Shown here piece by piece: positions 1-10,367 of a DNA stretch of 64,000 nucleotides; positions within the stretch are counted from its first letter, which is position 1, and every line of letters starts with the position of its first letter. The stretch is from NCBI GenBank assembly GCA_020853575.1, contig JADYYP010000081.1, positions 62,001 through 126,000 on the forward strand. The letters are read 5' to 3'. Position numbers and translations under genes: made by a program. The DNA comes from Planctomycetota bacterium (GTDB lineage Bacteria; Planctomycetota; UBA1135; GCA-002686595). Under the pieces are notes generated by a model. That model was not told where the DNA came from. It saw only the letters and a list, made by a program, of their open reading frames with translations, and did not search any database.

Positions 1-377
1 GTTCGATGGAGCGCTTCATCGGTGGCTTGATCGAGCACTTCGCGGGCAAGTTCCCGCTGTGGTGCGCGCCCAAGCAGGTGGCCTTGATCCCGATCCGCGA
101 GGAGCACACGGCCTACTGCAAGAAGCTCGAGCACGAGCTGCGCCAGGACCTCTACCGCGTCGACTGCATGGACGCTCCCGGCCACATGAACAACAAGATC
201 AAGGAAGCCCAACACTTCCAGATCCCGTTCATGTTGATCGCGGGCGAACGCGAAGCCGCCGAGGGCACCGTCGCCGTGCGCCGCCGCGGAACGCGCGAAC
301 AGCAAGTGATGCCGTTCAGCGAGTTCAAGGCGCTGCTCGATCGCTTGCGCAAGACGCGCTCGCTCGAGCTGGTTTGA
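1..377 (+). CDS. thrS: Threonyl-tRNA synthetase, C-terminal end (5' truncated by window)
   Basis: The open frame runs in from the left edge and stops at 377, so only about the last 125 residues are present. The start of the visible part (SMERFIGGLIEHFAGKFPLW) is the junction between the class II catalytic core and the anticodon-binding domain of ThrRS. Later VAVRRRGTREQ and the closing LLDRLRK helix match the usual C-terminus. The enzyme charges tRNA-Thr in the cytoplasm. The methionine at position 6 is internal and is not a start. The downstream gene is convergent, and the 260 bp between them show no clear feature. Confidence 0.93.
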   Translation, partial: SMERFIGGLIEHFAGKFPLWCAPKQVALIPIREEHTAYCKKLEHELRQDLYRVDCMDAPGHMNNKIKEAQHFQIPFMLIAGEREAAEGTVAVRRRGTREQQVMPFSEFKALLDRLRKTRSLELV

Positions 378-637
378 GCGCCAAGCGCAGTCAGCTTTTC
401 ATCGCGCGGGTCGCGTCCGTCACGGGCCGCGGCCCGCGCGCGTTAGGGCTCGAGCGCTCAAGCGCCGGGTCTCGATCCGAGCGGAAGGGCACCGCGCCGA
501 GCCGCTGCTGGATGCGCCGCGCGCTGGATCACCAACGCATGCCGAGTCGAGTCCCTGGCGGGACTCGCGGCGGAGTGCCGACTCGCTTGGTTCCGCCCGA
601 ACTGAGATCGCGCGCGGCGCTCCACGTCCGAGCGCCG

Positions 638-2596
638 TCAGTGCGTCAGCCGATGCGCCAGTCGCAGGGGGCGCAGCATCGCGCTCTTCTTTTGCTGGTG
701 GCCTTCCATGCGCCGCATGATGTCGTCGAGTGCCGACACGGCGGCGTCGATGTGGGGACCCTTGTTGAGCATCACACACTCGGCGCGCTCCGCCATGGCT
801 GCGTCGGTGATCTCCGCTCGCGAGGGGCGGCCCGTGCGCGCGAGCGATTCCAGGACCTGTGTCGCCCAGATCACGGGGACGTGGGCGGCCTCACAGATCC
901 ACAGGATCTCCTCTTGGATCTCCGCCAGTCGTTCGAAACCGCATTCCACCGCCAGATCCCCGCGTGCGATCATCACACCGATCCGCGGGCTGTGCATCGC
1001 GGCCAAGATCAGCTCAGGCAGGCGCTCGAACGCCTGGCGCGTCTCGATCTTCAGCACCACGCCGAGCTCGCGCCGATTCAACGCGCGCAGGCGTTCGTGG
1101 AGCAACTCGACGTCCGCTGGCTCGCGCACGAACGACAGGGCCACCGCATCGGCGTGTTCCGCGACGAACTCGAGGTCGACGAGGTCCTTGCCCGTGAGCG
1201 CGGACATGCCGAGCTCCGTTTCGGGCAGGTTGATGCCCTTGTCGGCGCGCAGCTTCTCTCCGTCCGCGTCGGCGTGATCGATCTCGAGCAGGAGTTCCGC
1301 CGGCGATGCCTTGAGAATGCGGGCGCCGATGCGACCGTCGTCGAACCACACTCTCTGGCCAACGCGGGCTTGACCTAGCACCTCGGGCAGGGTGCACCCG
1401 ATGCGCGCTGGAGTGAGTTGTCGACCGTCGGCGTCGCGCGATGCGTCGTGTCCCGGATCGAGCCGAGCCGTGAGTTCGACCCGATCTCCAGGTCGCAGCC
1501 GCAGGCAGCCCTCCGCGCGCGGAAGGGACCCGATCTCGCACACGCGGCCGCTGCGCACGTCGCGCAGCTTGGTCCCGGGAACGAAGTAGGCCGTGTGCGC
1601 GAGCGCCGCGATCACCGCGCTTCGGCGGCGCTGCAGCACGCTGAGCCGGCGCTTGGCTCCGCGCGCGTCCTCGAACTCGACTCGTGCGTCGTCGCCCAGT
1701 TGGGCAAGCCAGCGGCGATCGAGCTCGAGGCGAGCGGCACACTCGCTGGGGGTTTGCATGCGCGAACCGCGAGGGCACAGCAGCAGTTGAGCCGCGCGCA
1801 AGACGCGTCCGAGGTCGTCGCGCGAGGGCTTGACCCTCAGCGCGACCGGCGGTGCTTCGATCGGCCCCGTGCGCAGCTTCGGGCCACCGAGGTCCATCAG
1901 GATCGGCACACGACGACCCGCGGCCCGCTCGGCGCGGCGCACGTTCAGGATGGTTTTGCGCCAGATCGACTGGTCGTCGTGGGCGCAGTTGATGCGCACG
2001 CAATCCACTCCGCGCTCGATCAGTCCGCGGACCAACGCCGGGTCGTGCGCGGCCTGAGTGGGCAGCGTCACGAGGATCCGCACACGGCGCGTCTTGGGCG
2101 GTTCCCCCAAGAGCGCAGCGGCGTGCTCTTCGAGCAGCGCACGGCCGTCTTCGAAGCTCGGGATGCGATCGGTGAGCGGAGCGCGCTCGAAAACGCGCCC
2201 AGCCAGCCGCTGCAACACCGACAGGACGGCCTCGAGCGTGCACATCGCGTGGGCTTCCGAGCGACCGAGCGACGAAAGGCCCAGGTCGCGCAGGGTCTCT
2301 TGCAGCGGCCGCACGTCGCGGCTGCGCAGCGCCAAGTAGTGCAGCAGGTTGCGCGCGCTCGCGCGGTGCGTTGCGTGGACACGCGTGAGTTGCTGCAGAC
2401 CGTCCTTCTCGAACTGCAGCATCAGCGCGTGCAGCTCTTCGACCCCGTGGATCGCGAGTTGGAGATCACGGTCCAGCGCTTCCGGCATGGCTTCCCGCGG
2501 CCGGTGTTCTTCGAGTTGGATGGTCGTCGACATGCGGTGGGACTGGAGGAGCCGCCAGTGCACCAGGTACTCGTCAAGGGCGCGGAAAGAACGCAT
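638..2596 (-). CDS. Pyruvate kinase-like protein, long atypical form without C-terminal regulatory domain
   Basis: Catalytic landmarks of pyruvate kinase are present in order: VRINCAHDD, a KIET lysine-glutamate pair, MIARGDLAVECG (metal and phosphate site) and ATQVLESLARTGRPSRAE. They would transfer phosphate between PEP and ADP. Three things are odd. About 170-200 residues precede the first barrel strand (VRILVTLP). The cap (B) domain between PKLRTG and GINLPE is about twice the usual size. The protein ends soon after MLNKGPH (MLSGETA in classical enzymes), so the allosteric C domain is missing. The start is uncertain: ATG at 2596 is used, with a GTG at 2674 and an ATG at 2533 also possible, none with a clear ribosome site. 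It may be a pyruvate kinase with altered regulation or a related phosphotransferase. Confidence 0.82.
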   Translation of the reverse strand: MRSFRALDEYLVHWRLLQSHRMSTTIQLEEHRPREAMPEALDRDLQLAIHGVEELHALMLQFEKDGLQQLTRVHATHRASARNLLHYLALRSRDVRPLQETLRDLGLSSLGRSEAHAMCTLEAVLSVLQRLAGRVFERAPLTDRIPSFEDGRALLEEHAAALLGEPPKTRRVRILVTLPTQAAHDPALVRGLIERGVDCVRINCAHDDQSIWRKTILNVRRAERAAGRRVPILMDLGGPKLRTGPIEAPPVALRVKPSRDDLGRVLRAAQLLLCPRGSRMQTPSECAARLELDRRWLAQLGDDARVEFEDARGAKRRLSVLQRRRSAVIAALAHTAYFVPGTKLRDVRSGRVCEIGSLPRAEGCLRLRPGDRVELTARLDPGHDASRDADGRQLTPARIGCTLPEVLGQARVGQRVWFDDGRIGARILKASPAELLLEIDHADADGEKLRADKGINLPETELGMSALTGKDLVDLEFVAEHADAVALSFVREPADVELLHERLRALNRRELGVVLKIETRQAFERLPELILAAMHSPRIGVMIARGDLAVECGFERLAEIQEEILWICEAAHVPVIWATQVLESLARTGRPSRAEITDAAMAERAECVMLNKGPHIDAAVSALDDIMRRMEGHQQKKSAMLRPLRLAHRLTH

Positions 2597-3046
2597 GGGG
2601 CTCGCTTTGCACTCGTCTCGCGGCGGGGTGATCGGACGTCCGTCGAGGCCTCGGCAGCGAGACGGTTCGCTCACGGATGGAGCGGGTCTCTGGACAGATC
2701 ACCGCGTCCGCTTGGAACGCAGCCCTCGCCCGCGCCAGCGTCAAGGCGGTCCGAGCTCCCCGCTGCTTCCACTGAAACCGATCGGTTGCAGTCGGCGCCG
2801 CAGCGAGTGGCGCGGCTGGCGTGTTCCGCTCGCTCCGCTCGAGCAGGCCGGCAGTCCAGTGGAGTGACGGACGGATCGCGGCGCCACGGGGGTGAGGTCC
2901 CGCACGAACTCTGCGTGGCACGGAACTGCGCCGCACTCGGGTCGTTTGGGCCAGGCGCGCTCGGCCGCGAGCGCGACGGGTGCTCGATCCGCGGTGTGCG
3001 CTCGTTGTTGGGAGCGATCCCTTTGGCCGCGATCCGCGCGCTGCGT
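2597..3046. other. Intergenic stretch, no gene seen
   Basis: About 450 bp between the chosen pyruvate kinase start and the end of the zinc-ribbon gene. Open frames here are arginine- and serine-rich artefacts of high GC with no recognisable domain. If pyruvate kinase starts at the GTG at 2674, the first 78 bp belong to it. No convincing promoter, terminator or RNA was seen. Confidence 0.5.
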
Positions 3047-3403
3047 TCAACTGAAGCGCTGCACGACGATCCAGGCCAGGAACAGCAGCGCCAAGCCGCC
3101 GACGGCCCAGGTGCGCAGGACCTGAGGCCAGCACAACGAGACTCGGCGGGCGAAGAACGGTGTGCTGCTCACTCCTTGCGCGGCCAGCTCGTCGAATTCG
3201 ACGACGCGGAATGAGCCGCGCGGGACGAGCGGCAGCAGCAAGAACACGCTCCAGGCCGTGCGCACCGACGATCCACAGCGCTCGCACGTTTGCGTGCGGC
3301 CGTGGAACATGCGGCCGATGCCTTGGATCGTCGAGAGTTTGCCGGGCGAGCCCGACTGCGAGGCTGCGAGGCACTCTGGGCAAAAGGGAGATTCTGTTTC
3401 CAT
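3047..3403 (-). CDS. Small zinc-ribbon membrane protein, unknown function
   Basis: A 118-residue protein with two CxxC pairs near the N-terminus (CPEC and CERC, separated by the loop FHGRTQT), which form a probable zinc ribbon. A hydrophobic stretch follows (SVFLLLPLVP) and a second closes the protein (WAVGGLALLFLAWIVV). It is therefore probably a membrane protein with a cytosolic zinc ribbon. ATG at 3403 is preferred to the GTG at 3412. It lies upstream of pyruvate kinase on the same strand, across a 450 bp gap. I cannot assign a function. Confidence 0.62.
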   Translation of the reverse strand: METESPFCPECLAASQSGSPGKLSTIQGIGRMFHGRTQTCERCGSSVRTAWSVFLLLPLVPRGSFRVVEFDELAAQGVSSTPFFARRVSLCWPQVLRTWAVGGLALLFLAWIVVQRFS

Positions 3404-3483
3404 GGCGGGCACTGTTCATCGAGCGCGCGCCGTCCTGCTCTGCATGACCCCGGCGAATTGGCATCGGAAGGGCGAAAAATCGT

Positions 3484-4479
3484 CTACGCGCGCTGGCGTA
3501 GCGCCGTGACCATGCGTTCCACGGCGTCCGAGGTCGCGAGGGCTTCGCGGAAGCCGAACGCGCGTCGCGCGGGCTCCATCGAGTACGAGTGACTCGTGGC
3601 CAGCTGCTGCGCGACGAAACGGGTCATCGGAGGCTCGCCTGCACGGCGTGTGACGCTCCACGCGAGCTCACAGCACCAACCCAATGCGTAGGCGGCGCGC
3701 GCGGAGAGCACGCGCTTCGGAAGTGGCGCGCCCACGCGGCGCAGGACGTCCTCGATCCATGCCCAGAGGTCGACCGACTGCTCTTGGCCGATGAAATAGG
3801 CGCGACCGGCGTGAGGCGCGCTCGGCTCGAGCGACTTCGCGGCCAACAAGTGCGCGCGCGCCGCGGTCTCGACGGCGCACACCGTCACGCGGTTGCGCCG
3901 CTCTCCGATCCGCATCAGCTTGCCCGCTCGAGCGCGCGCGATGAGCCGCGGGATCAAGTGCGGGTCATCGGCACCGAAGATCAAGTGCGGGCGCAGGGCG
4001 CACGTCGCCAGGCCCCAGCGTCCGTTGGCGGCGAGCACCAGCTGTTCGGCGAGCGCCTTGGTGCGCGGGTACTCGCACAGGTAGGACACCGGATAGGGCA
4101 AGTCGTTGGAGGCGTCGAGGTGGTCGGTGCCGTCGAAGACGACGCTGGGTGAGCTGGTGAACACGAGCCTGCGCACCTTGCGCTGCTCGCAGGCCGCAAT
4201 GACGTTCTCGGTTCCGGTGACGTTGCTCTCGACGTAGCTCGCGCGCGTTCCCCACACGCCCGTCTTGGCCGCGACGTGGAACACGACGTCGGCGTTCTTG
4301 AAGGCGTTGCGCAGCGCGTCGCGATCGGAGAGCTCGAGCGGCGTGACACGCGCACCGAGTGCTTCGAGCTCGGGTGCCGCGCGCCGCGTGCCGGCGACGA
4401 CTTGGAAGCCGTCGGCGAGCAGCTCCGCGACGATGTGTCGTCCAAGGAAACCGCTCGCGCCGGTGACCACGGCTCTCAT
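3484..4479 (-). CDS. oleD: OleD-type NAD(P)H-dependent 2-alkyl-3-ketoalkanoate reductase
   Basis: Extended short-chain dehydrogenase of 331 residues. The Rossmann motif TGASGFLG is at residues 6-13, the catalytic YxxxK is Y137/K141, and the serine-rich strand TSSPSVVF comes before it. In OleABCD pathways OleD reduces the 2-alkyl-3-ketoacid made by OleA to the 3-hydroxy acid that OleC cyclises. It is the last gene of the cluster. Its ATG overlaps the oleC stop as ATGA, which suggests translational coupling. Taken alone it could be any 3-beta-HSD or epimerase-like enzyme; the OleD call rests on the adjacent oleB and oleC and on oleA upstream. Confidence 0.9.
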   Translation of the reverse strand: MRAVVTGASGFLGRHIVAELLADGFQVVAGTRRAAPELEALGARVTPLELSDRDALRNAFKNADVVFHVAAKTGVWGTRASYVESNVTGTENVIAACEQRKVRRLVFTSSPSVVFDGTDHLDASNDLPYPVSYLCEYPRTKALAEQLVLAANGRWGLATCALRPHLIFGADDPHLIPRLIARARAGKLMRIGERRNRVTVCAVETAARAHLLAAKSLEPSAPHAGRAYFIGQEQSVDLWAWIEDVLRRVGAPLPKRVLSARAAYALGWCCELAWSVTRRAGEPPMTRFVAQQLATSHSYSMEPARRAFGFREALATSDAVERMVTALRQRA

Positions 4480-6101
4480 GCCAGGCGCTCCTCGGCCCAG
4501 GCCTTCAGCGCCGCGCGGTCGATCTTGGCGTTGTGGCGGAGGTCGACCGGGAACTGCTCGTGGAACAGCAGTTCCTCGACGACGCGGCAGTCGGAGACCT
4601 GCTGGCGACGAGCGAGGATCTCGGTCGCCAGTGCCGCACTCGGCCGCTTCCCGGGTGCCAGCTCGACGACCAACACCGCTCGCTCCGCGCCGCGGGCGCC
4701 CACGCCAACGAGTGCGCTGCGTCGCACGGCCAGATGGACGTTGAAGGCGTTTTCGATGCCCACGGGGAACAGCGTTCCGTGGGCAGTCGCGAGCCGGTGC
4801 GACTTGCGGCCGAGGAACCACAGGCGTCCTGCGCCGTCTTCGCGCACGACGTCGCCCATGCGATGCCAGACCGAGGTGCCGTCGGGGATCTTGGCGCGAG
4901 CGGTGTGCTCGGGCTCGAGCTCGTATTCGCGCGTGACCTGCGGACCGCGCACGACCAGCTCTCCGGCCTCGCCGCGCGCGACGACCAACGACTCGCTCCA
5001 GGCGGGGAGCACGTCGTCGGTCACGCGGATCACGCGCGCTTCGATGAACGGCGCGAGCGTCCCGATGCAATTGCCCGCGCCGCTCTCGGTCGCCGCGCGA
5101 TGGCGCGCGAGGATCTCGCGGCCTCCGATGCACGCGACGGGCAGCGCCTCGGTTGCGCCGTAGGGCGTGTACACGTCGGCCTCGGGTGCGAGCAGCGCCA
5201 GGCAGCTCTCGATCAACGGCGGGTGCACCGGTGCTCCAGCGATCATCAGTCGTCTGAGCGAGGGGAGCGTGATGCCACGCTCCGCGGCCCAGGGCGCGAC
5301 GCGACGCCAGATCGCGGGCGAACCGAAGGTCTGCACGGCGCCGTGCTCGCGGATGGCGCGCACGATCTCGGCCGGGTCGGCCTGCGCAGGATGCGAGAAG
5401 TCGATGCGCGGCAAGACCGTGGTCAGTCCGAGCGCGGGTCCGAACAAGGCGAACGGCGCGAAGCACGCGAGATCGACGTCGCCCTCGCGCATGCCGTTGA
5501 GCTCACGCAACGCCGCGACCTGCGCGCGGAACATGCCGTGCGTGTAGGACACGCCTTTCGCCGGTCCGGTCGAGCCCGAGGTGAACAGCACTGCCGCTCG
5601 ATCGCTGTCGAGGGTCGCTGCGCTGGGGAAGGCGCCGTCTTCGGCTCGGCGCAGCCCGCGCAGCGTCCTGCCGCCGAGAGGCAGCGGTCCGGCGACGAGC
5701 GCAACCTCGACCGAGGCGAACGAGCGCGGGAAGGCCAGCTTGATCGCGCTCGCCAGCGGGATTCCGATGAACCCGCGCGGTCGAATGCGCTCCACGCATG
5801 CCAGCAATCCGGCGCGACCCATGGCGGGGTCGATCAGCACCGGCAACGCTCCGATGCGGAACAGGGCGAACACGATCGCGGCCCACTCGCTGCCGGGCTT
5901 GACGAAGACGCACACGCGGTCGCCGCGCTGCAGGCCGGCGCGCACGAACGCGTGAGCATCGAGATCGACCTCGCGCTCCAGCTCCGCGAAGCTCAGCTTG
6001 CGCCAGGCGCGCGCACCGTCGGGCTCGATCAACGCCGTGCGCGTCGGGGCGGAACGCGCGCGTTCCCGCAGGAGCTCAGCGGTGTTCGAGCGTTCGCTCA
6101 C
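4476..6101 (-). CDS. oleC: OleC-type beta-lactone synthetase (AMP-forming)
   Basis: ANL-superfamily adenylating enzyme of 541 residues, with the phosphate loop TSGSTGPAKG at 174-183 and the motif YGATEALP at 314-321; GATEALP is characteristic of OleC. OleC adenylates the 2-alkyl-3-hydroxyacid and closes it to a cis beta-lactone. The GTG start at 6101 lies 26 bp inside the oleB reading frame, and the stop overlaps the oleD ATG. OleC and OleB are separate here, whereas some actinobacteria fuse them. Fatty acyl-CoA or fatty acyl-AMP ligase is the alternative, but the context argues against it. Confidence 0.92.
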   Translation of the reverse strand: MSERSNTAELLRERARSAPTRTALIEPDGARAWRKLSFAELEREVDLDAHAFVRAGLQRGDRVCVFVKPGSEWAAIVFALFRIGALPVLIDPAMGRAGLLACVERIRPRGFIGIPLASAIKLAFPRSFASVEVALVAGPLPLGGRTLRGLRRAEDGAFPSAATLDSDRAAVLFTSGSTGPAKGVSYTHGMFRAQVAALRELNGMREGDVDLACFAPFALFGPALGLTTVLPRIDFSHPAQADPAEIVRAIREHGAVQTFGSPAIWRRVAPWAAERGITLPSLRRLMIAGAPVHPPLIESCLALLAPEADVYTPYGATEALPVACIGGREILARHRAATESGAGNCIGTLAPFIEARVIRVTDDVLPAWSESLVVARGEAGELVVRGPQVTREYELEPEHTARAKIPDGTSVWHRMGDVVREDGAGRLWFLGRKSHRLATAHGTLFPVGIENAFNVHLAVRRSALVGVGARGAERAVLVVELAPGKRPSAALATEILARRQQVSDCRVVEELLFHEQFPVDLRHNAKIDRAALKAWAEERLA

Positions 6102-7032
6102 GGCTGCGGCTCTGTCGCGGAAGCGGTCGATCGGCGAGGAAGCGCTCGATCCACGCCAAGACGTCGTCGCCCGCGTCCTCGGTCACCCAATGGCCCGCGT
6201 CCGGCGCGACGTGCGCGCGGGCCGCGGGGAAGCGCCTGCGCCACTCGTTCAGGAACTCCAGGGTGAAGCACCAGTCGCGCGCACCCCAGATCAAGCACAG
6301 CGGCAGGTCCTGCAGTGCTTCGAGGTGGGCTTCGATCGCTCGCAGCGTGGCGTAGGAAGGGTGTGTCGCGGCGAGCGGGATGTCCTCGACGAAGCGCAGC
6401 GTGGCGATGCGCTCGCGCCAGGATCCATAGGGAGCGAGCAGGCCGCGCTTGACGTCGGGCGCGAGGCCGCGTTCGGTCGCCATCACGGTCGCGGCGCGCG
6501 CAAAGGCATTCAATCCGCGCACGGCCAACGGACCGACGAGCGGGACACGGCAGGCGCGAATGCGCAGGGGCGCCTTCAGGCCGGTGAACGCGGCCGTGTT
6601 CATCACCACCGCGCGCGCGACCAGGTCCGGTCGGCGCTGCGCGAGCCCGAAGCCGATCGCGCCACCCCAATCGTGCACCACCAATGTGATGCGCTCGAGC
6701 CGCAGCTCGTCCACGAGGCGCTCGAGGTTGTCGATGTGCTGCGCCAAGCGGTAGGCGTAATCCTGGGGCTTGTCCGACAGCCCACAGCCGATGTGATCCG
6801 GCGCGACGCAGCGGTAGCGCGTGCGCAGCGCCTTGACCAAGTTGCGCCACAGGAACGACCAAGTCGGGTTGCCGTGGAGGAAGAGCAGCGTCTCGCCGTC
6901 GCGCGGTCCCTCGTCCAGGTAGTGCTGGGCGAGAGCGCCGGTCTCGAGGAAGTGCGGCTCGAAGGGAAACTCGCTGGCGAACGCACGCGTCCGTTGCAGC
7001 GCCAGGGCACCGCGCTCGGATGAGGTGTTCAC
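6076..7032 (-). CDS. oleB: OleB-type beta-lactone decarboxylase (haloalkane dehalogenase-like alpha/beta hydrolase)
   Basis: A 318-residue alpha/beta hydrolase with HGNPTW at 53-58 (oxyanion region), the nucleophile elbow HDWGG with Asp121 as nucleophile, Asp253 in WGARD as the likely acid and His281 as the base. An Asp nucleophile and HGNP are shared by haloalkane dehalogenases and OleB. In Ole pathways OleB removes CO2 from the beta-lactone to leave the cis-olefin. The GTG start at 7032 overlaps the phosphopantetheinyl transferase stop (GTGA), and its end overlaps oleC by 26 bp. No signal peptide is seen, so it should act in the cytoplasm, probably in an OleBCD assembly. Confidence 0.9.
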   Translation of the reverse strand: MNTSSERGALALQRTRAFASEFPFEPHFLETGALAQHYLDEGPRDGETLLFLHGNPTWSFLWRNLVKALRTRYRCVAPDHIGCGLSDKPQDYAYRLAQHIDNLERLVDELRLERITLVVHDWGGAIGFGLAQRRPDLVARAVVMNTAAFTGLKAPLRIRACRVPLVGPLAVRGLNAFARAATVMATERGLAPDVKRGLLAPYGSWRERIATLRFVEDIPLAATHPSYATLRAIEAHLEALQDLPLCLIWGARDWCFTLEFLNEWRRRFPAARAHVAPDAGHWVTEDAGDDVLAWIERFLADRPLPRQSRSRERTLEHR

Positions 7033-7631
7033 GGCTGGACCTCATGCGGCTCGAGCAGCGGCTGGTCGAGCACCAAGAACTCTGGAGGTGCGCCGTCCGC
7101 GCTCGACAGCGACACCACGCGCCGGGGCTGGAGGCTCTGGTGCACCACGCGCGAATGCCCGTCGAAACGCAGCTCCAAACGAGTGTCGTGCACCGCGACG
7201 ATGCGGCAGCGCTCGAGGCCCGCGAGCCCGACGCCGAACTCCTTGAGCACGGCCTCCTTGCCGGTCCAGGCGCGCAGGAACTCGAGCTCCCCACGGCGTT
7301 CGAAGAGCGCGAGCTCGCTCTCGCTGAGCACACGCGCGGCGACGTCGCTGCGTACAGTGCGCAGGGACTCCACGTCGACTCCCACCGGACAGGCGTGGAC
7401 CACACCGACCACCGAGCTCGGGCAATGGCTCAACGACCAGTACCAGCCGCGAGAGGGCAGCGGCACGTCCGAGGAGTCCTTGCACAACTCCGCGAGCTGC
7501 GCACCTCGCAAAGCTGCGCTCGCACGAACCGCCGCGCGAGCTTGCGCCCGCTGTCGCTCCACGCGTTCGCGGCCACGAACGTGCGGCGCATCGAGCGCTG
7601 CGATGACCACGACCGGAGCGCGTGAGCTCAC
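7029..7631 (-). CDS. 4'-phosphopantetheinyl transferase (Sfp/AcpT type)
   Basis: A 200-residue protein with the Sfp-superfamily motifs WSLSHC (65-70), GVDVE with the Mg-binding Asp86/Glu88 pair, and WTGKEA (122-127). It moves phosphopantetheine from CoA to a carrier-protein serine. The start is GTG at 7631, overlapping the FabI-like stop as GTGA; it ends overlapping oleB in the same way. Its place in the cluster suggests it activates the cluster's own ACP (11800-12078), which would make the pathway independent of the housekeeping AcpS. That pairing is inferred. Confidence 0.88.
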   Translation of the reverse strand: MSSRAPVVVIAALDAPHVRGRERVERQRAQARAAVRASAALRGAQLAELCKDSSDVPLPSRGWYWSLSHCPSSVVGVVHACPVGVDVESLRTVRSDVAARVLSESELALFERRGELEFLRAWTGKEAVLKEFGVGLAGLERCRIVAVHDTRLELRFDGHSRVVHQSLQPRRVVSLSSADGAPPEFLVLDQPLLEPHEVQP

Positions 7632-8443
7632 GTCGCTCCGTCCGCGCGATTGAAGCGCCGCACGATCTCGCGATCGAAGAAGTTGAAGCCCATGCCGGCG
7701 TCGACGACCAAGCCCTGACCGTTGATCCCCGACGAGCGCTCGCTCAGCAAGAACAGCGCGGCGTTGGCGACTTCCTCGGTCGTGAGCGCCGCGTGACGGA
7801 ACGTGGCCGCCTCGGCGAACAAGTAGTTGTCCAGGTAGCCCGGGATTCCCGCGGATGCCGAGGTCTTCAGCGGTCCAGCCTTGACCGCATTGACGCGCAC
7901 CGAACTCGTGGCGCTCAGGCTCTTGGCGAGGAACACGATCGTCGAATCGAGCGCGGCCTTGACCGGCGCCATGTAGCCGTAGCTCTCGGTCGCCAGCCGC
8001 GTGTCGGAGATCGAGATGCTCACGATCGAGGCGCGCGGCGCGAGCGCGGGCTTGAGGGCGTTGGTCAGCGCGACCAGCGAAAAGCACGAGATGTCCAGCG
8101 CCTGCAGGAAATCCGCGCGCGCTGTCTCGTCGAAGGGCCGAACGCCGCGCGCGTAGTTGGCGAAGGCGATCGAATGCACCAGCCCGTCGATCGTCGCGTG
8201 GTCCTCGCGCAAGCGGGCGCCGAGCGCTTCGATCTGGTCCTGGTGCTCCACGTCGCACACGTGCACCGGGCTGGGCTCGAGGGCCTTGGCGAGCTGCGCT
8301 CGACGCTCCTCGGAGCGCACGACGTGGATCACCTCCGCACCGGCCTCGCGCAGCCCCTTGTGCACGAACCAAGCGACACTCTTCTTGTTGGCCACGCCCG
8401 TGACGACGATGCGCTTGCCCGCGAGTCCGAGGAAGTCCATCAC
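7628..8443 (-). CDS. FabI-like enoyl-ACP reductase (atypical SDR)
   Basis: Short-chain dehydrogenase of 271 residues with the FabI-style cofactor loop [10 protein letters not shown] (15-24) and the catalytic YxxMxxxK (residues 155-162, YGYMAPVK). E. coli FabI has a second active-site tyrosine ten residues before the first (Tyr146); by my alignment the equivalent position is Ile145 here, so substrate handling may differ. It would reduce an enoyl-ACP in chain building. The start is GTG at 8443 followed at once by ATG at 8440; either overlaps the dehydratase stop. A ketoreductase-like role cannot be excluded, since no separate FabG is in the cluster. Confidence 0.82.
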   Translation of the reverse strand: MMDFLGLAGKRIVVTGVANKKSVAWFVHKGLREAGAEVIHVVRSEERRAQLAKALEPSPVHVCDVEHQDQIEALGARLREDHATIDGLVHSIAFANYARGVRPFDETARADFLQALDISCFSLVALTNALKPALAPRASIVSISISDTRLATESYGYMAPVKAALDSTIVFLAKSLSATSSVRVNAVKAGPLKTSASAGIPGYLDNYLFAEAATFRHAALTTEEVANAALFLLSERSSGINGQGLVVDAGMGFNFFDREIVRRFNRADGAT

Positions 8444-8867
8444 GCTGCTCCCGGTGTGACGGCGACGACGAACTCGATGCGCAGCACGGCCTCGCCGCGG
8501 CAGCTGACACGGGCGGTCATGTAGCGTGCGGCTCCGACGCGCTCGGTGAGCGTCACGTCGCAGCGCAGCGTGTCCCCCGGACCGACCATGCGCTTGAAGC
8601 GCGCGTCACCGATCTTGGTCAACACCGGCACGGCTCCAGCGGGCACGGCGTCGCGCGGCTCGTCCGCGCACAGGATCGCGCCGGATTGGAAGGCGCTCTC
8701 GCAGATCAGCACGCCGGGCACGAGCGGTCGGCCGGGGTAGTGTCCGCGGAAGAACGGCGCGTCCACCGGGACGTCCCACTCGGTGACGATGTGCTCGGCC
8801 GAGCGTTCGACGATGCGATCGACGAACAGGAACGGCTCGCGGTGGGGGAGCGCGGCGTGGATCGGGT

Positions 8868-8871
<4 letters not shown>
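8440..8871 (-). CDS. FabZ-like (3R)-hydroxyacyl-ACP dehydratase
   Basis: A 143-residue single hot-dog domain. [12 protein letters not shown] carries the catalytic His44, and Glu58 in CESAF is 14 residues on, the spacing of the His/Glu pair in FabZ. It would dehydrate 3-hydroxyacyl-ACP to trans-2-enoyl-ACP. The ATG at 8871 overlaps the preceding oxidoreductase stop as ATGA. No central-helix insertion of the FabA type is seen, so isomerase activity is not expected. Its location implies service to the cluster's KAS II and ACP. Confidence 0.87.

Positions 8872-10363
<1,492 letters not shown>

Positions 10364-10367
<4 letters not shown>

Noticed and set aside
2574-3464. Minus-strand frame of about 296 codons covering the gap and the zinc-ribbon gene
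   Set aside because: Arg/Pro-rich with no domain; the alternative frame has CxxC pairs and membrane segments.
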